64,000 nucleotides of DNA from Actinomycetota bacterium (GCA_009702965.1 WLHB01000002.1:1-64000); one strand, 5' to 3'; positions 30,184-40,459 are shown, counted from the stretch's first letter. Numbers and translations are program-made. Notes: generated by a model not told the origin, from the letters alone.

Positions 30184-31983
30184 TTGCCCATGACAACTTA
30201 CTCCGTACCTCCACTGGTCCCTGCTGCCACTGAGGGAAACCTCACCGAATTGATCGCTCACCGCGCATGGTTTGAGCCAGAGCGCGTGGTGATGTCGCGT
30301 CCACTTGGAGATGGTTGGCAGCCAGTTTCAGCACGTGAAGTCGAAGCAGAGGTGCGTGCCACTGCAAAAGGTTTAGTCGCCGCTGGAATAAATGTTGGTG
30401 ACAGAGTTGCGATTATGGCTCGTACTCGTTACGAGTGGACAATCCTAGATTTCGCGATCTGGTTTGCAGGTGGATGTGTTGTCCCTATCTATGAGACATC
30501 ATCTGCTGAACAAGTGGATTGGATCTTGAGTGACTCCGGTTCAGTCGGAGTAATTGTTGAAACCCCAACTCATCGCGAACTCGTGCAGACAGTCCTTCCT
30601 TCACACACAAAGCATGTGTGGACAATGACCGAAGACGTTCTCTCGGTTCTTGCCAAAGCCGGTGCACACATTAGCGATGATGAAATTGATCGTCGTCGAA
30701 ATTCACTTACTCCAGAGACACTTGCCACCCTTATCTATACATCAGGAACCACGGGCCGACCAAAGGGCGTCAGTCTTACTCACGGAAACTTTCTCTCAGA
30801 GTGTGGAAACGTTGTACAAGGCGCTTCAGATTTATTCCTTAAGCCTGGCGGTTCAACACTTCTCTTCTTGCCTGTCGCCCACGTCTTTGGTCGTATGGTT
30901 CAAATCGGAGCGATCACTGCTGGACTTCATTTAGCGCATTGCAGCGATCCAGTCGGTCGACTCTTGCCCGATCTTCAATCATTTAAACCAACCTTCGTGC
31001 TCGCAGTTCCTCGTATCTTTGAAAAGGTCTATAACGGAGCAGAAGCTAAGGCAGAGGCAGCAGGAAAAGGGAAAATCTTTAGAAAGGCAGCCGAGATCGC
31101 AATTGCCTATAGCGAGAATATCGATGCTAAGAAATTTAACCCGATGCTTTCATTTAAGCATGCCCTCTTCGACAAGTTAGTTTTCTCAAAGATTCGCACC
31201 ACTCTTGGCGGCGCAGTTGAGGCCGCAATTTCAGGAGGCGCTCCTCTTGGTGCTCGCCTTGGTCACTTCTTCCGCGGTGCAGGTGTCACAATTTATGAGG
31301 GCTATGGATTAACCGAGACAACTGCTGGCGCGACTCTGAACATCACTGGTCACCTAAAGATCGGTACCGTTGGTCGTCCAATTCCAGGAACCTCGGTGAG
31401 AATCGCTGAAGATGGTGAAGTTCTCATCAAGGGACCGATCGTCATGAGAGGGTATTGGCAGAATGACGATGCTAATGCCGAAGTCTTTGATAACGATCGC
31501 TGGTTCAAATCTGGCGATCTAGGAAAACTTGATGAGGAAGGCTTCCTGTCCATTGTTGGACGAAAGAAAGAGCTGATCGTTACGGCAGGTGGAAAGAATG
31601 TTGCGCCTGCAGTCCTTGAAGATCGTCTTCGTGCGCATCCACTTGTAAGTCAGTGCATGGTCGTAGGTGATAACAAACCATTTATTGCAGCGTTGATCAC
31701 AATCGATGCTGAAATGTCCAAAGGATGGATTGCAGCACACAAGAAGGATGGCGCAACAATTGAATCACTTCGCCATGACCCAGATTTAATTGCAGTAATT
31801 CAAACTGCAGTAGATGAGGCCAACAAAGCTGTCAGTAAGGCTGAGTCAATTCGTAAATTCACAATTCTTGGTGAGGACTTCACTATCGCTGGTGGACACT
31901 TGACTGCAAAGCTTTCGGTCAAGCGCCATGTGGTTGCAGCCCAATTTGCCAAGGAAATTGATGACCTTTACATCAAAGAGTAA
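30184..31983 (+). CDS. Long-chain fatty-acid-CoA ligase (AMP-binding, FadD15-like)
   Basis: YTSGTTGRPKGVSLTHGN, YGLTETTAGATLN, KSGDLGKLDEEGFLSIVGRKKELIVTAGGKNVAP. Confidence 0.93.
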   Translation: MPMTTYSVPPLVPAATEGNLTELIAHRAWFEPERVVMSRPLGDGWQPVSAREVEAEVRATAKGLVAAGINVGDRVAIMARTRYEWTILDFAIWFAGGCVVPIYETSSAEQVDWILSDSGSVGVIVETPTHRELVQTVLPSHTKHVWTMTEDVLSVLAKAGAHISDDEIDRRRNSLTPETLATLIYTSGTTGRPKGVSLTHGNFLSECGNVVQGASDLFLKPGGSTLLFLPVAHVFGRMVQIGAITAGLHLAHCSDPVGRLLPDLQSFKPTFVLAVPRIFEKVYNGAEAKAEAAGKGKIFRKAAEIAIAYSENIDAKKFNPMLSFKHALFDKLVFSKIRTTLGGAVEAAISGGAPLGARLGHFFRGAGVTIYEGYGLTETTAGATLNITGHLKIGTVGRPIPGTSVRIAEDGEVLIKGPIVMRGYWQNDDANAEVFDNDRWFKSGDLGKLDEEGFLSIVGRKKELIVTAGGKNVAPAVLEDRLRAHPLVSQCMVVGDNKPFIAALITIDAEMSKGWIAAHKKDGATIESLRHDPDLIAVIQTAVDEANKAVSKAESIRKFTILGEDFTIAGGHLTAKLSVKRHVVAAQFAKEIDDLYIKE

Positions 31984-31998
31984 GAGGTAGGGCTCATC

Positions 31999-32556
31999 GT
32001 GGCGCAATCGGCAAGAATCGCGATTGCCCAGGATATTCACGATGGGATCGCACAAGATCTCATCGCACTTGGCTATCACCTTGATTTAATCTTGGCCGAG
32101 CCTGCTACGCCGGCGTCGGTTCGCCATGAGGTGCGCACAGTGCGCCACGATCTCTCTGCCCTGATAGTTAAGGTGCGCAATGAAATCTTCGACCTGCGAA
32201 GCAGTGGAGATTTCTGGATTGAGATTGATCAGATTGCCGCATCTATCTCACCGATCATCGTAACCGACCGCGGTGGCTGCAAACTTAATCCCGAAGCTTC
32301 TGCCCTTGTCTTGCAAGTGGCTCCTGAACTTCTGCGCAATGCTGCTCGCCACTCTGGGGCTAGCCAGATACACCTTTCATTTACTGCCCAGAATAATCAG
32401 ACCGTGGTTACTATCCAAGATAACGGTTCTGGCGGTGCGACAGTCAGTCAAGGTCGTTACGGACTTCTTGGATGTATTGAACGCGTTGAAAGTTATGGCG
32501 GGTTCATGACAATTGAGAGCGGAGAAAAGGGAACCACAGTCGCGATCACTCTATGA
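31999..32556 (+). CDS. Minimal sensor-less histidine kinase (HisKA_3 + HATPase)
   Basis: H-box RIAIAQDIHDGIAQDL, N-box ELLRNAARHSGAS, IQDNGSGGA, GLLGCIERVESYGG; no TM or sensor domain; 4-bp overlap with the regulator. Confidence 0.85.
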   Translation: MAQSARIAIAQDIHDGIAQDLIALGYHLDLILAEPATPASVRHEVRTVRHDLSALIVKVRNEIFDLRSSGDFWIEIDQIAASISPIIVTDRGGCKLNPEASALVLQVAPELLRNAARHSGASQIHLSFTAQNNQTVVTIQDNGSGGATVSQGRYGLLGCIERVESYGGFMTIESGEKGTTVAITL

Positions 32557-33164
32557 GCGCGACAGTTCTAGTTGTCGATGATCATCCAGTAGTCAGAGTG
32601 GGAATCGTTAAGTCACTCACCGCCGCGGGCTTTAACTGCATCGGTCAAGCCAGTTCTGTGAAAGAAGCGATAGCGGCAATCGCACTTCACAATCCTCAGG
32701 TAATTTCAGTAGATCTCAATCTTCCTGATGGCAATGGGCTGGAAATAGTTCAGTGGGTGAAAAAGCACTCTGCAACAACTGTCGTAATCGTCCTAAGCCT
32801 CAATGATGAACTTGATCTCATCTCCGCAGCAGCAAGAGCAGGTGCGAATGGATTCATCTCGAAATCATCGGGTATTGAACTTCTGGTTGCAGCGATTGAG
32901 AACGCACTACTCCAACCCACAACCTTTACAAGTAATCGCGCTTTAGAGTTGCTGATGAGAGAGAAAACAGTTGATCTGCTTTCACCGCGTGAGATCACTG
33001 TGACCAGCTACTTGGCAGGAGAGAAGAACATCTCTGAAATAGCAACTGCGATGTTTATCTCCCAAGCGACTGTAAAAACACATATTGCTTCAATCTATCG
33101 AAAACTTGATGCTCACTCTCGCCAGAGCGCGGTTGCTCGCGCGAAGGCTATTGGTTTGCTTTAA
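32553..33164 (+). CDS. NarL/FixJ-type response regulator with LuxR HTH
   Basis: VLVVDDHPVVRVGI, phospho-acceptor VDLNLPDGNG, FISKSSG; C-terminal LSPREITVTSYLAGEKNISEIATAMFISQATVKTHIASIYRKL. Confidence 0.93.
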   Translation: MSATVLVVDDHPVVRVGIVKSLTAAGFNCIGQASSVKEAIAAIALHNPQVISVDLNLPDGNGLEIVQWVKKHSATTVVIVLSLNDELDLISAAARAGANGFISKSSGIELLVAAIENALLQPTTFTSNRALELLMREKTVDLLSPREITVTSYLAGEKNISEIATAMFISQATVKTHIASIYRKLDAHSRQSAVARAKAIGLL

Positions 33165-33165
33165 A

Positions 33166-34308
33166 TCATGGGTTTGGTCTAAGAAGTCCTGAGAATCTTT
33201 CCGACCAAATCTGCCAACGCCATTGATCAATCACCCATTCGCGACCACGTAATCCCATATCGCGCGCACGTTCATTATCGAGTAAGAGTTCCTCAATCGA
33301 GTGCGCTACCGCAGTTACATCTCTTCCATCAACTACAAGGCCTGTGATGCCATCTAAAACCGCATCTGGTGCTCCCCCAGAATTTCCTGCAATCACAGGG
33401 AGAGCACAGGCACTTGCTTCAAGATAAACGATGCCGAGACCTTCCACTTCTAAACCCGCAAAGCGTGAGCGAGAAGGCATTGCAAAAATTTCACCAACAC
33501 ATATGTATCGTGGGAGTTCTGCATATGCGATTCGCCCAATGAAGGTGATGTGTGAATCTACCTGAAGCTTTTTCGCTCTTCCTTCGAGATATCCGCGATA
33601 TGGCCCTTCGCCAATGAGTACAAGGTGAGCGTTTGGAATCTTTTGAAGCACCTGCGGCATCGCTTCGATGAGTGAATCTTGACCTTTGCGATGAACAAGT
33701 CGACCAACGCTGACTATCACGCGCTTATCGAGTAATCCCAAAGTCTTCTTCAGATCCGTAGAGTCCACAGGTGCAAAATGGTCGGTATCAATTCCTGGGG
33801 CGATTTTTACCATCGCGCTCTGCGCTGATGTATCTATCGCACGAGAAATCGCGTTGCGCGTAAATTCGCCTAGGTAGGTCAGGTGATCAACTCTTCGAGA
33901 AATCAACTTCATTGCGATGGTAAACGGCCAGAGACGAGACCACCACACTTCATGCCCGTGAGTGAGGGCAATTATTCGCGTGATGCCGGCGCGACGAATG
34001 GACCATGAGAGAAGACCAAGGGGCGCGGCAGCGCCAAAGAAAGCCGTTGTAATGCCCCTCTCTCGAATCAAAGAGGAGATGCAGAATGCAACGCCAGGAG
34101 TGGGTAGAAGTATCCGCGCTTTATCGCGAATAACTTCAACGCCGTAGTTTTCAAGCCATTGCTGGTCGTAGTCGTTGCTCTTATCTTGTGCGCTTGTGTA
34201 CACAATGACAGTGTTTTGAGGTAGCCGTTCGATAAGTCCGATGATGAAGGTTTCTATGCCGCCAGCTCTTGGGCCAAAGTCGTTAGTGATACAGAGAATT
34301 TTCTCCAC
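33166..34308 (-). CDS. GT4 family glycosyltransferase (PimB-like)
   Basis: ORF extends to 34362 but a GTG at 34308 gives VEKILCITNDFGPRAGGIETF; VGRLVHRKGQDSLIEAM, SRFAGLEVEGLGIVYLEASACALPVIAGNSGGAPD. Confidence 0.88.
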   Translation of the reverse strand: MEKILCITNDFGPRAGGIETFIIGLIERLPQNTVIVYTSAQDKSNDYDQQWLENYGVEVIRDKARILLPTPGVAFCISSLIRERGITTAFFGAAAPLGLLSWSIRRAGITRIIALTHGHEVWWSRLWPFTIAMKLISRRVDHLTYLGEFTRNAISRAIDTSAQSAMVKIAPGIDTDHFAPVDSTDLKKTLGLLDKRVIVSVGRLVHRKGQDSLIEAMPQVLQKIPNAHLVLIGEGPYRGYLEGRAKKLQVDSHITFIGRIAYAELPRYICVGEIFAMPSRSRFAGLEVEGLGIVYLEASACALPVIAGNSGGAPDAVLDGITGLVVDGRDVTAVAHSIEELLLDNERARDMGLRGREWVIDQWRWQIWSERFSGLLRPNP

Positions 34309-34361
34309 TAGAAATGGCGGGTTCTTCGGAGAGTTTGATTCCAAAGGGCCGTTTACCTGCA

Positions 34362-34380
34362 TTCGGTAAGGCTAACTTGC
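34362..34380. promoter_or_regulatory. Candidate IdeR/DtxR-like iron box
   Basis: ttcggtaaggctaacttgc matches TWAGGTWAGSCTWACCTWA at 15 of 19 positions by hand count; upstream of the pimB-like gene and the RibD-C gene. Confidence 0.35.
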
Positions 34381-34505
34381 CTCACCAACTGTGCTCAAAT
34401 TACAGAGGAGCAAAAGTCTGTGAAATTCCCTCTATGAAGAGGCTGAGCGTGGCCGATCATGCGATGTCCAAGAAAAATCTGCCCTGTACAGATATTCTCT
34501 GCGCC

Positions 34506-35018
34506 ATGACCGATACCCAGCGAACTGGGGAGATCATCGCGACCCTAGTGGTGGGTAGTGATGGCAGTACCTCAAAGGACGGGACATCCCGTGGAGTCAG
34601 TTCAACTGTTGATCGTGCCCGTTTTCTAGCGCGCAGACGACAGGTTGATGCGATATTGATCGGCGGAAACACCGCCCGTAGTGAGCCTTACCGCAAGACC
34701 CCCGTCCCAGTCGTGGTGATCTCAACGTCGATGATTAACTCATTGTCCGATAATCGCCAAGCGTATTGGTGGAACGCCTCCCCTAGTGACGCGATCGAGA
34801 GAGCCCAACGCCTCTTTGGTCCCACAATTTTAGTTGAGGCTGGAACTTCGATCATCATTGAATTGCTCGAACTTGGATTGATCGATCGACTTGAACTAAG
34901 CGTGAGCTCTGTAACCGGTGGTGACGATCGTGTTGATTATAAAAAACTACTTTCGTACTTTACTTCCGTGGAAAGTGAAATTGATGGAGAGACAACTTTC
35001 TACACAGCAACGCGGTAA
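34506..35018 (+). CDS. RibD C-terminal/dihydrofolate reductase-like pyrimidine reductase
   Basis: ATLVVGSDGSTS...GVSSTVDRARFLARRRQVDAILIGGNTARSEPYRKTPVPVVVIS; start set at the internal ATG at 34506. Confidence 0.75.
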   Translation: MTDTQRTGEIIATLVVGSDGSTSKDGTSRGVSSTVDRARFLARRRQVDAILIGGNTARSEPYRKTPVPVVVISTSMINSLSDNRQAYWWNASPSDAIERAQRLFGPTILVEAGTSIIIELLELGLIDRLELSVSSVTGGDDRVDYKKLLSYFTSVESEIDGETTFYTATR

Positions 35019-35025
35019 TTAGCCA

Positions 35026-35871
35026 CTACGCATAGGCTGCGATTACAGCAACTCCTATGACAGCACTTGCAATACCTACATATTGAACACGGTGTAAACG
35101 CTCTTTTAGAAATATGTAGGCCAAAAGCGATGTCATGATCGGATACAGCGAACCTAGAACCATTGCGAGTGAAACAAGCCCTTGAGTAGTTGCAATTCCC
35201 AGAATGAGATTGGCGCTAAAGTCAGCAACTCCAATAAAAATCAATAGTCCTAACTGGGGTTTACCCATGCCTCCAGTACCCCGCAAGCGAAGCAAAATAC
35301 TCACGCTGATAAAGAAAGTTGCTGCGCGCATCGAAACCATTGTCATGAGGGCGCTAGATTCTGAACCTTGTGCCATAAAAGTCAGCGCAGTTCCAAATCC
35401 AACTGCAGCGCCAATAGATAAGACAATTGGCTTCAATGGAAACCCTTGAGAGAGTTCAGGTCCGCTCGCTAAAAAAGCACCAAGGAGTGCAAAGACGACA
35501 CCTATAGTGACGAGGCCGCTAAAGCGCTCCCCGAGAAAAATGAGAGCGTAGAGAACAGGAACAATTCCACTCATTGCGCTAATTGGTGAGACAACACCCA
35601 TTCGTCCAGTGGCAAGAGCGCGGTATAAACAAATCAAACCTACGTAACCGGCAAGACCTGCAGCAATTCCCGGAATGAGATAACCGCCTTCGCCCAGCGC
35701 CTTTGCATCCCACGCGCCTGTTACCGTTGCAAGGAAGAGCCCAAAGATCAGACCAATTATCTGTGTGACAGATAAAACTGCAGTGGGCGGAAATCTCTTG
35801 CTTAAATTTCCTGCCAGATAGTCAGCAGCGCCCCATAAACCACTTGAAATTAGTGCTAAGAGCGCAGCCAT
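35026..35871 (-). CDS. EamA/DMT family transporter
   Basis: About 10 TM, MAALLALISSGLWGAADYLAGNLSKR, C-terminal EamA repeat LGSLYPIMTSLLAYIFLKERL; start set at an internal ATG. Confidence 0.88.
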   Translation of the reverse strand: MAALLALISSGLWGAADYLAGNLSKRFPPTAVLSVTQIIGLIFGLFLATVTGAWDAKALGEGGYLIPGIAAGLAGYVGLICLYRALATGRMGVVSPISAMSGIVPVLYALIFLGERFSGLVTIGVVFALLGAFLASGPELSQGFPLKPIVLSIGAAVGFGTALTFMAQGSESSALMTMVSMRAATFFISVSILLRLRGTGGMGKPQLGLLIFIGVADFSANLILGIATTQGLVSLAMVLGSLYPIMTSLLAYIFLKERLHRVQYVGIASAVIGVAVIAAYA

Positions 35872-35941
35872 GAAGCAGAAGATATCGCACTTTTGGGCAA
35901 GCCTCCCGCATGCTTGCATATACACAATTTAGAATGGATCA

Positions 35942-36529
35942 ATGGACACAGCCGCTTTTAATCGACTGCTTGATGTCCTCAGAACAGCAACTCCTCGTGA
36001 TGAAATTATTCTTGAAGAGGTTCCTGCTCCTCAGAAGTTAGCAACATTCTCTTTTGCATTTACAGCAGATGTAACAAACGGTTTAGTGGGCGATGCTCAA
36101 GATGATATTGCGACCGGCAGATTTGTTCTCTTGCACGAACCTGGTGGTCAAGATACGTGGGATGGTGAGTTTCGTTGCGTCACTTTTGTAAGTGCCGATG
36201 TTGATGCTGCAATGCAAGAAGATCCACTCTTGCCTGAAGTGGGTTGGAACTGGCTCCTTGCTTCACTAGAGAAGTCAGGTTGTGCTTACAACTCCCCTTC
36301 CGGCACCGTGACTCGAGTCTCCAGCGCTTCCTTTGGCAAGCTCTCCCCTCGCAACAACGAATCCGAAATAGAAATTCGCGCTTCATGGACTCCTGTCATT
36401 TCATCAGGGGCCGACATCGGTCAGACGCTGCTCAGCCATGTAATGTCGTGGTGCAATCTCATCGCCGAAATTTCATTCCTTCCTCCGGTAATTGATGGCG
36501 TCTCATCGATCAAAACTCCGCGTAGATAG
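35942..36529 (+). CDS. DUF3000 family protein
   Basis: Conserved actinobacterial protein immediately before an HRDC/RNase D gene; WDGEFRCVTFVSADVDAAMQEDPLLPEVGWNWL. Confidence 0.8.
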   Translation: MDTAAFNRLLDVLRTATPRDEIILEEVPAPQKLATFSFAFTADVTNGLVGDAQDDIATGRFVLLHEPGGQDTWDGEFRCVTFVSADVDAAMQEDPLLPEVGWNWLLASLEKSGCAYNSPSGTVTRVSSASFGKLSPRNNESEIEIRASWTPVISSGADIGQTLLSHVMSWCNLIAEISFLPPVIDGVSSIKTPRR

Positions 36530-36541
36530 CACACACTCTCT

Positions 36542-37837
36542 GTGACCACTGAAGAGCCGCGCATTGCTGTACCTCTCTTGGCGCCAGCGCAAGGATTACC
36601 GCCAGTTGTTGATACTGAGGATGCATTTGAAAGTGCGTTAAAGGATCTGGCCAACGGAAAAGGGCCCTTTGCACTCGATGCCGAGAGGGCAAGCGGATAT
36701 AAATTTAGTGCTCGGGCGTATCTCATCCAGATTGCGCGTGATGGCGGAGGACTCCATCTGATTGATCCGATTCCATTTGGCCCACAACATTCACTTTTTC
36801 TCCGACTTAACGAGCTCTTAGCAACTGATGAAGTGATTCTTCACGCCAGCACACAAGATCTCCCCTGTCTTCGCGAGCTGGGCATTAATCCTGTTCGACT
36901 CTTTGATACTGAGCTAGGCGGTCGACTCGCAGGATTACCTCGAGTTGGATTAGGCCCACTATTGGAATCCTTGCTCGGTGTACTCCTTGCTAAAGAACAC
37001 TCAGCAGTCGATTGGTCTACTAGGCCGTTGCCTGCAGACTGGCTCAATTACGCTGCTCTTGATGTTGAGCTTTTAGTTGAACTCCGTGATGAAGTAGATT
37101 CACTTCTGGATGCGGCAGGAAAATCGCGATGGGCGGAGGAAGAATTCGCAGCAATTCTTAATGCGCCACCAAATCCCCCTCGAATAGATCCGTGGCGTCG
37201 CACGTCAGGAATGCACCACATTAAAAAACGTCGTCAATTAGCGGTAGTTAAAGAGTTGTGGGAGTCACGCGTTACCCTTGCCGAAGCACTTGATGTCTCA
37301 CCTAGTCGACTTTTATCAGACGCGGCAATCTCAGCAATTGCGCTATCGATACAAGAGGATTCCAAGATTGAGCGAAAGAAAGATTTAGAGAAGATTCTTC
37401 GCCCTATTGGTTTACGAGCACGCTGGTTAGAGCACCATGAACGTTGGATCGCTTGCATAGCATCTGCCCAAAATTTGTCAGAGGATCAACTCCCACCCGT
37501 CCGCGGCGAGAGCGATGCTCTTCCCCCTGTAAAAGTGTGGAAAGAGAAGTACCCACTTCGCTATGCAGCCTTAACCCACGCAAAGCACACGCTGCTTCTG
37601 CGTGCCCAAGAGCTAGAAGTTCCACTCGAGAATCTCATCTCACCAGAATTTGTGCGTCGCATTTGTTGGAGCAATCCACGCGGCGGGGTTGAAGGCGCAC
37701 TCTTAGAATTAGGTGCACGGAATTGGCAAGTAGAGATTGTCACACCAGTGCTGGAGGCGGCGTTACTGCAAGAAACTCCATTAGTTGTTGAGGAAGAAGC
37801 CCTTCCGCCAGCTACAGATGCTAGTAGTGAAGAATAA
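36542..37837 (+). CDS. RNase D-like 3'-5' exonuclease with HRDC domain
   Basis: LDAERASGYKFSARAYLIQI, LHASTQDLPCLRELGI, WLNYAALDVELLVELRDEV DEDD motifs. Confidence 0.9.
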   Translation: MTTEEPRIAVPLLAPAQGLPPVVDTEDAFESALKDLANGKGPFALDAERASGYKFSARAYLIQIARDGGGLHLIDPIPFGPQHSLFLRLNELLATDEVILHASTQDLPCLRELGINPVRLFDTELGGRLAGLPRVGLGPLLESLLGVLLAKEHSAVDWSTRPLPADWLNYAALDVELLVELRDEVDSLLDAAGKSRWAEEEFAAILNAPPNPPRIDPWRRTSGMHHIKKRRQLAVVKELWESRVTLAEALDVSPSRLLSDAAISAIALSIQEDSKIERKKDLEKILRPIGLRARWLEHHERWIACIASAQNLSEDQLPPVRGESDALPPVKVWKEKYPLRYAALTHAKHTLLLRAQELEVPLENLISPEFVRRICWSNPRGGVEGALLELGARNWQVEIVTPVLEAALLQETPLVVEEEALPPATDASSEE

Positions 37838-37842
37838 TCTCT

Positions 37843-38883
37843 CTACTCTTTAAAAAATCTGACAGGTCCTTCATGCTTAATCGAAAGAGTATCTCCCACT
37901 GCATAGCCAGAGTGGCCCACAACTCGTACCTTTATCAACTCTGTGCTGTGAGCAAGTGAGAATGTCAGCATCGCATCGTGGCCGTAATAATCAACTGCGA
38001 GGAGTTGGGCCGACATTCCGCCAGCGAGATCACTTCCCACTACAACTTCTTCGGGACGGATCACTACAAATCCATTATGAGCGACCTTAAAATCGGTCTC
38101 ACGATTTTTTAGCGGGTAGGAAGTTATGCCTTGTGTATTTTGTTGAGCAGGTAAAATCATCGCATCACCGGTACTCACTGCAATTTCAGGTGAGGTTGGA
38201 TTCTCGTACACATCCTCTGGCGTACCAAACTGGGCTATAGCCCCATCACGCATCAGAATCACTTTATCCGAAGCAACCAGCGCCTCTTCACGATCGTGTG
38301 TAACCAAAATGGCCGTAGCGCCTTGACTGCGCAGCAGTGCAATGACATCTGCGCGCAATTCGTTTCGTAGATGCGCATCAAGGGCAGAAAATGGTTCATC
38401 AAGTAGGACCATCTTCGGTTTGATTACTAGCGCACGGGCAAGTGCCACACGTGTCTGCTGTCCACCAGATAACTCACTAGGCATCGCCTCTTCATATCCC
38501 GGCATGCCGATCAGATCGAGCATCTCAAAGGTGAGCGACTTTATCTCTGATGCGCTCTTTTTCTTACGATCGATTCCAAAGGCGATATTGCGAGCCACAT
38601 TGAGATGAGGAAACAGAGCTCCTTGCTGTGGAACATATCCTGTTGATCTCTTATGTGGGGCGAGTGAGAGTGACGAGAGTCCAATTAATTGACTCCCCAA
38701 ACGAATCGTTCCACCACTTGGCGTGAGTAACCCTGCAATGGCGCGAAGAAGAGTTGTTTTGCCACAGCCTGAAGGTCCAAGGAGAGATGCAATTTCGCCA
38801 GAATTAAGAGAGAAAGACAAGTCAGAGATTACTTTGCGCGCACCGAATTGCACATCTAGATGTGAGACCTCAAGAGTTGTCAT
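37843..38883 (-). CDS. fbpC: Fe(III) ABC transporter ATP-binding protein
   Basis: Walker A GPSGCGKTT, LSGGQQTRVALARAL, LLDEPFSALD, C-terminal TOBE-like region. Confidence 0.88.
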   Translation of the reverse strand: MTTLEVSHLDVQFGARKVISDLSFSLNSGEIASLLGPSGCGKTTLLRAIAGLLTPSGGTIRLGSQLIGLSSLSLAPHKRSTGYVPQQGALFPHLNVARNIAFGIDRKKKSASEIKSLTFEMLDLIGMPGYEEAMPSELSGGQQTRVALARALVIKPKMVLLDEPFSALDAHLRNELRADVIALLRSQGATAILVTHDREEALVASDKVILMRDGAIAQFGTPEDVYENPTSPEIAVSTGDAMILPAQQNTQGITSYPLKNRETDFKVAHNGFVVIRPEEVVVGSDLAGGMSAQLLAVDYYGHDAMLTFSLAHSTELIKVRVVGHSGYAVGDTLSIKHEGPVRFFKE

Positions 38884-40454
38884 CTTGACTCTCCTAACTG
38901 TAAATCCCGAACACTGCTCTTTGTTCTATCCAGAGCTTCGCGTGGAAGACTCAATAGAAAAGTTGGCACTGCAGCAATAAGTATCAATAGTAATGCATAC
39001 GGTGCAGCCTCATTAAACTTACTTACTGCCGCGTAACTCCACACCTGCGTCGCAAGTGTCTCCATACCGATAGGACGGAGCATAAGAGTTGCTGGTAACT
39101 CTTTCATCGCGGTGAGAAAGACCAAGAGTGTGCCAAGGGCAATACTAGGAAAGGCGATAGGAAAAGTAACTGTCCGTGCAATCGCGGCTCTATCTTTTCC
39201 CAACGTTGCGGCCGCCTCTTTGACCGCCGGCGAGACTAGTTGGAGAGAGTTCGACATCGCGGCGACAGCCTTTGCGAGAAATAGAATTGCATAGGCGAAG
39301 GCAAGTAGCGCGGTCGATTGATAGAGAGGACCTAACTTAGATCCAAGTGATACCAGCGCTAGTCCAACCACAACTCCCGGTAATGCGTGAGAGATGAGCA
39401 CAGCTCTTTCGGCAAAAATGGAGAATCTATTGTTTCCTTGTGCAATGAGCGCGCCCAAAGGTAGAGAAAAGAGAAGCGCCAGTGCAGCCCCTGAAGCAGC
39501 GATAGTCACAGTCGAGATTGCAGCAGAGAGAAGTTCACCCCAATTAATGGGTACAGCATTTGAGAAAAATCGTGAGAGAAGTACGGAAACCGGAACGAAG
39601 ACTGCAATGGCTGTATAGAGACCGACCAGGACTAGAAGTGTGATCTTTGCACTCGAATTATTTATTCGAAGGTGCTTTGTTCCACTCCGTCTTGTGGCGC
39701 TCTCCGATTCTTGCTTACGCTTTAAACCGGATTCAAGGGTGATAAAAACCGTTGATGCGAGAACAAGAATGAGGGCCATAATCGCTGCCCCACTTCGATC
39801 ATATGTTGACTTGAAAAGATTCTGAATCGAAACCGTAAGAGTTGTGACGTTGAGCAGTGATACCGCACCGAAATCACTCAGTACATAGAGGCCCGATAAG
39901 AGCGAGCCAGCACTAATCGCACCACGAATTTGAGGAACGATGACTCTCAAGAGAATGGATACTTTGGAAAGTCCTAGAGTTCGTGCCACTTCAATAAGGC
40001 CAGTATCAAGACGCCGTAGGGCAATCACTACTGAAAGCATCATGTAAGGCAAGGTGGTCAGAACGAGAATGAAGATGGCACCGAGAATTCCAGAAAGTCG
40101 TGGAATCAAGGCGAGCCAGGTGTATGTGAATACATATGAAGGAATCGCAAGCGGAAGAATCATAGGAATGATCAGCAGGTGCGCATATGGCAGGCGAACA
40201 AAATGGATACCAGTCGCGATGAGAGTTCCGATGAGAACGTTAATCAGTACAACAGCGATGAGAATGATTGCCGTCGTGGCGATGATTTCAAGAGTTCTCT
40301 GGCGAAAAAGTAGTTCAATTATCTGCTCGCCAGGCTTTTCAGCAGCGCGAATGACGAGATAAATCAGTGGGATAAAGGTAAGCGCGAGAACAATGGATGA
40401 GAGCCCAATCAGAGGTCGGCTAGTGGAATTCTCTCTCTGCAATGTTTCTCTCAT
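38880..40454 (-). CDS. fbpB: Fe(III) ABC transporter permease (fused, about 12 TM)
   Basis: Two permease halves, EVARTLGLSKVSILLRVIVPQIRGAI and EAAATLGKDRAAIARTVTFPIAFPSI EAA loops. Confidence 0.88.
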   Translation of the reverse strand: MRETLQRENSTSRPLIGLSSIVLALTFIPLIYLVIRAAEKPGEQIIELLFRQRTLEIIATTAIILIAVVLINVLIGTLIATGIHFVRLPYAHLLIIPMILPLAIPSYVFTYTWLALIPRLSGILGAIFILVLTTLPYMMLSVVIALRRLDTGLIEVARTLGLSKVSILLRVIVPQIRGAISAGSLLSGLYVLSDFGAVSLLNVTTLTVSIQNLFKSTYDRSGAAIMALILVLASTVFITLESGLKRKQESESATRRSGTKHLRINNSSAKITLLVLVGLYTAIAVFVPVSVLLSRFFSNAVPINWGELLSAAISTVTIAASGAALALLFSLPLGALIAQGNNRFSIFAERAVLISHALPGVVVGLALVSLGSKLGPLYQSTALLAFAYAILFLAKAVAAMSNSLQLVSPAVKEAAATLGKDRAAIARTVTFPIAFPSIALGTLLVFLTAMKELPATLMLRPIGMETLATQVWSYAAVSKFNEAAPYALLLILIAAVPTFLLSLPREALDRTKSSVRDLQLGESR

Positions 40455-40459
40455 GGAAT

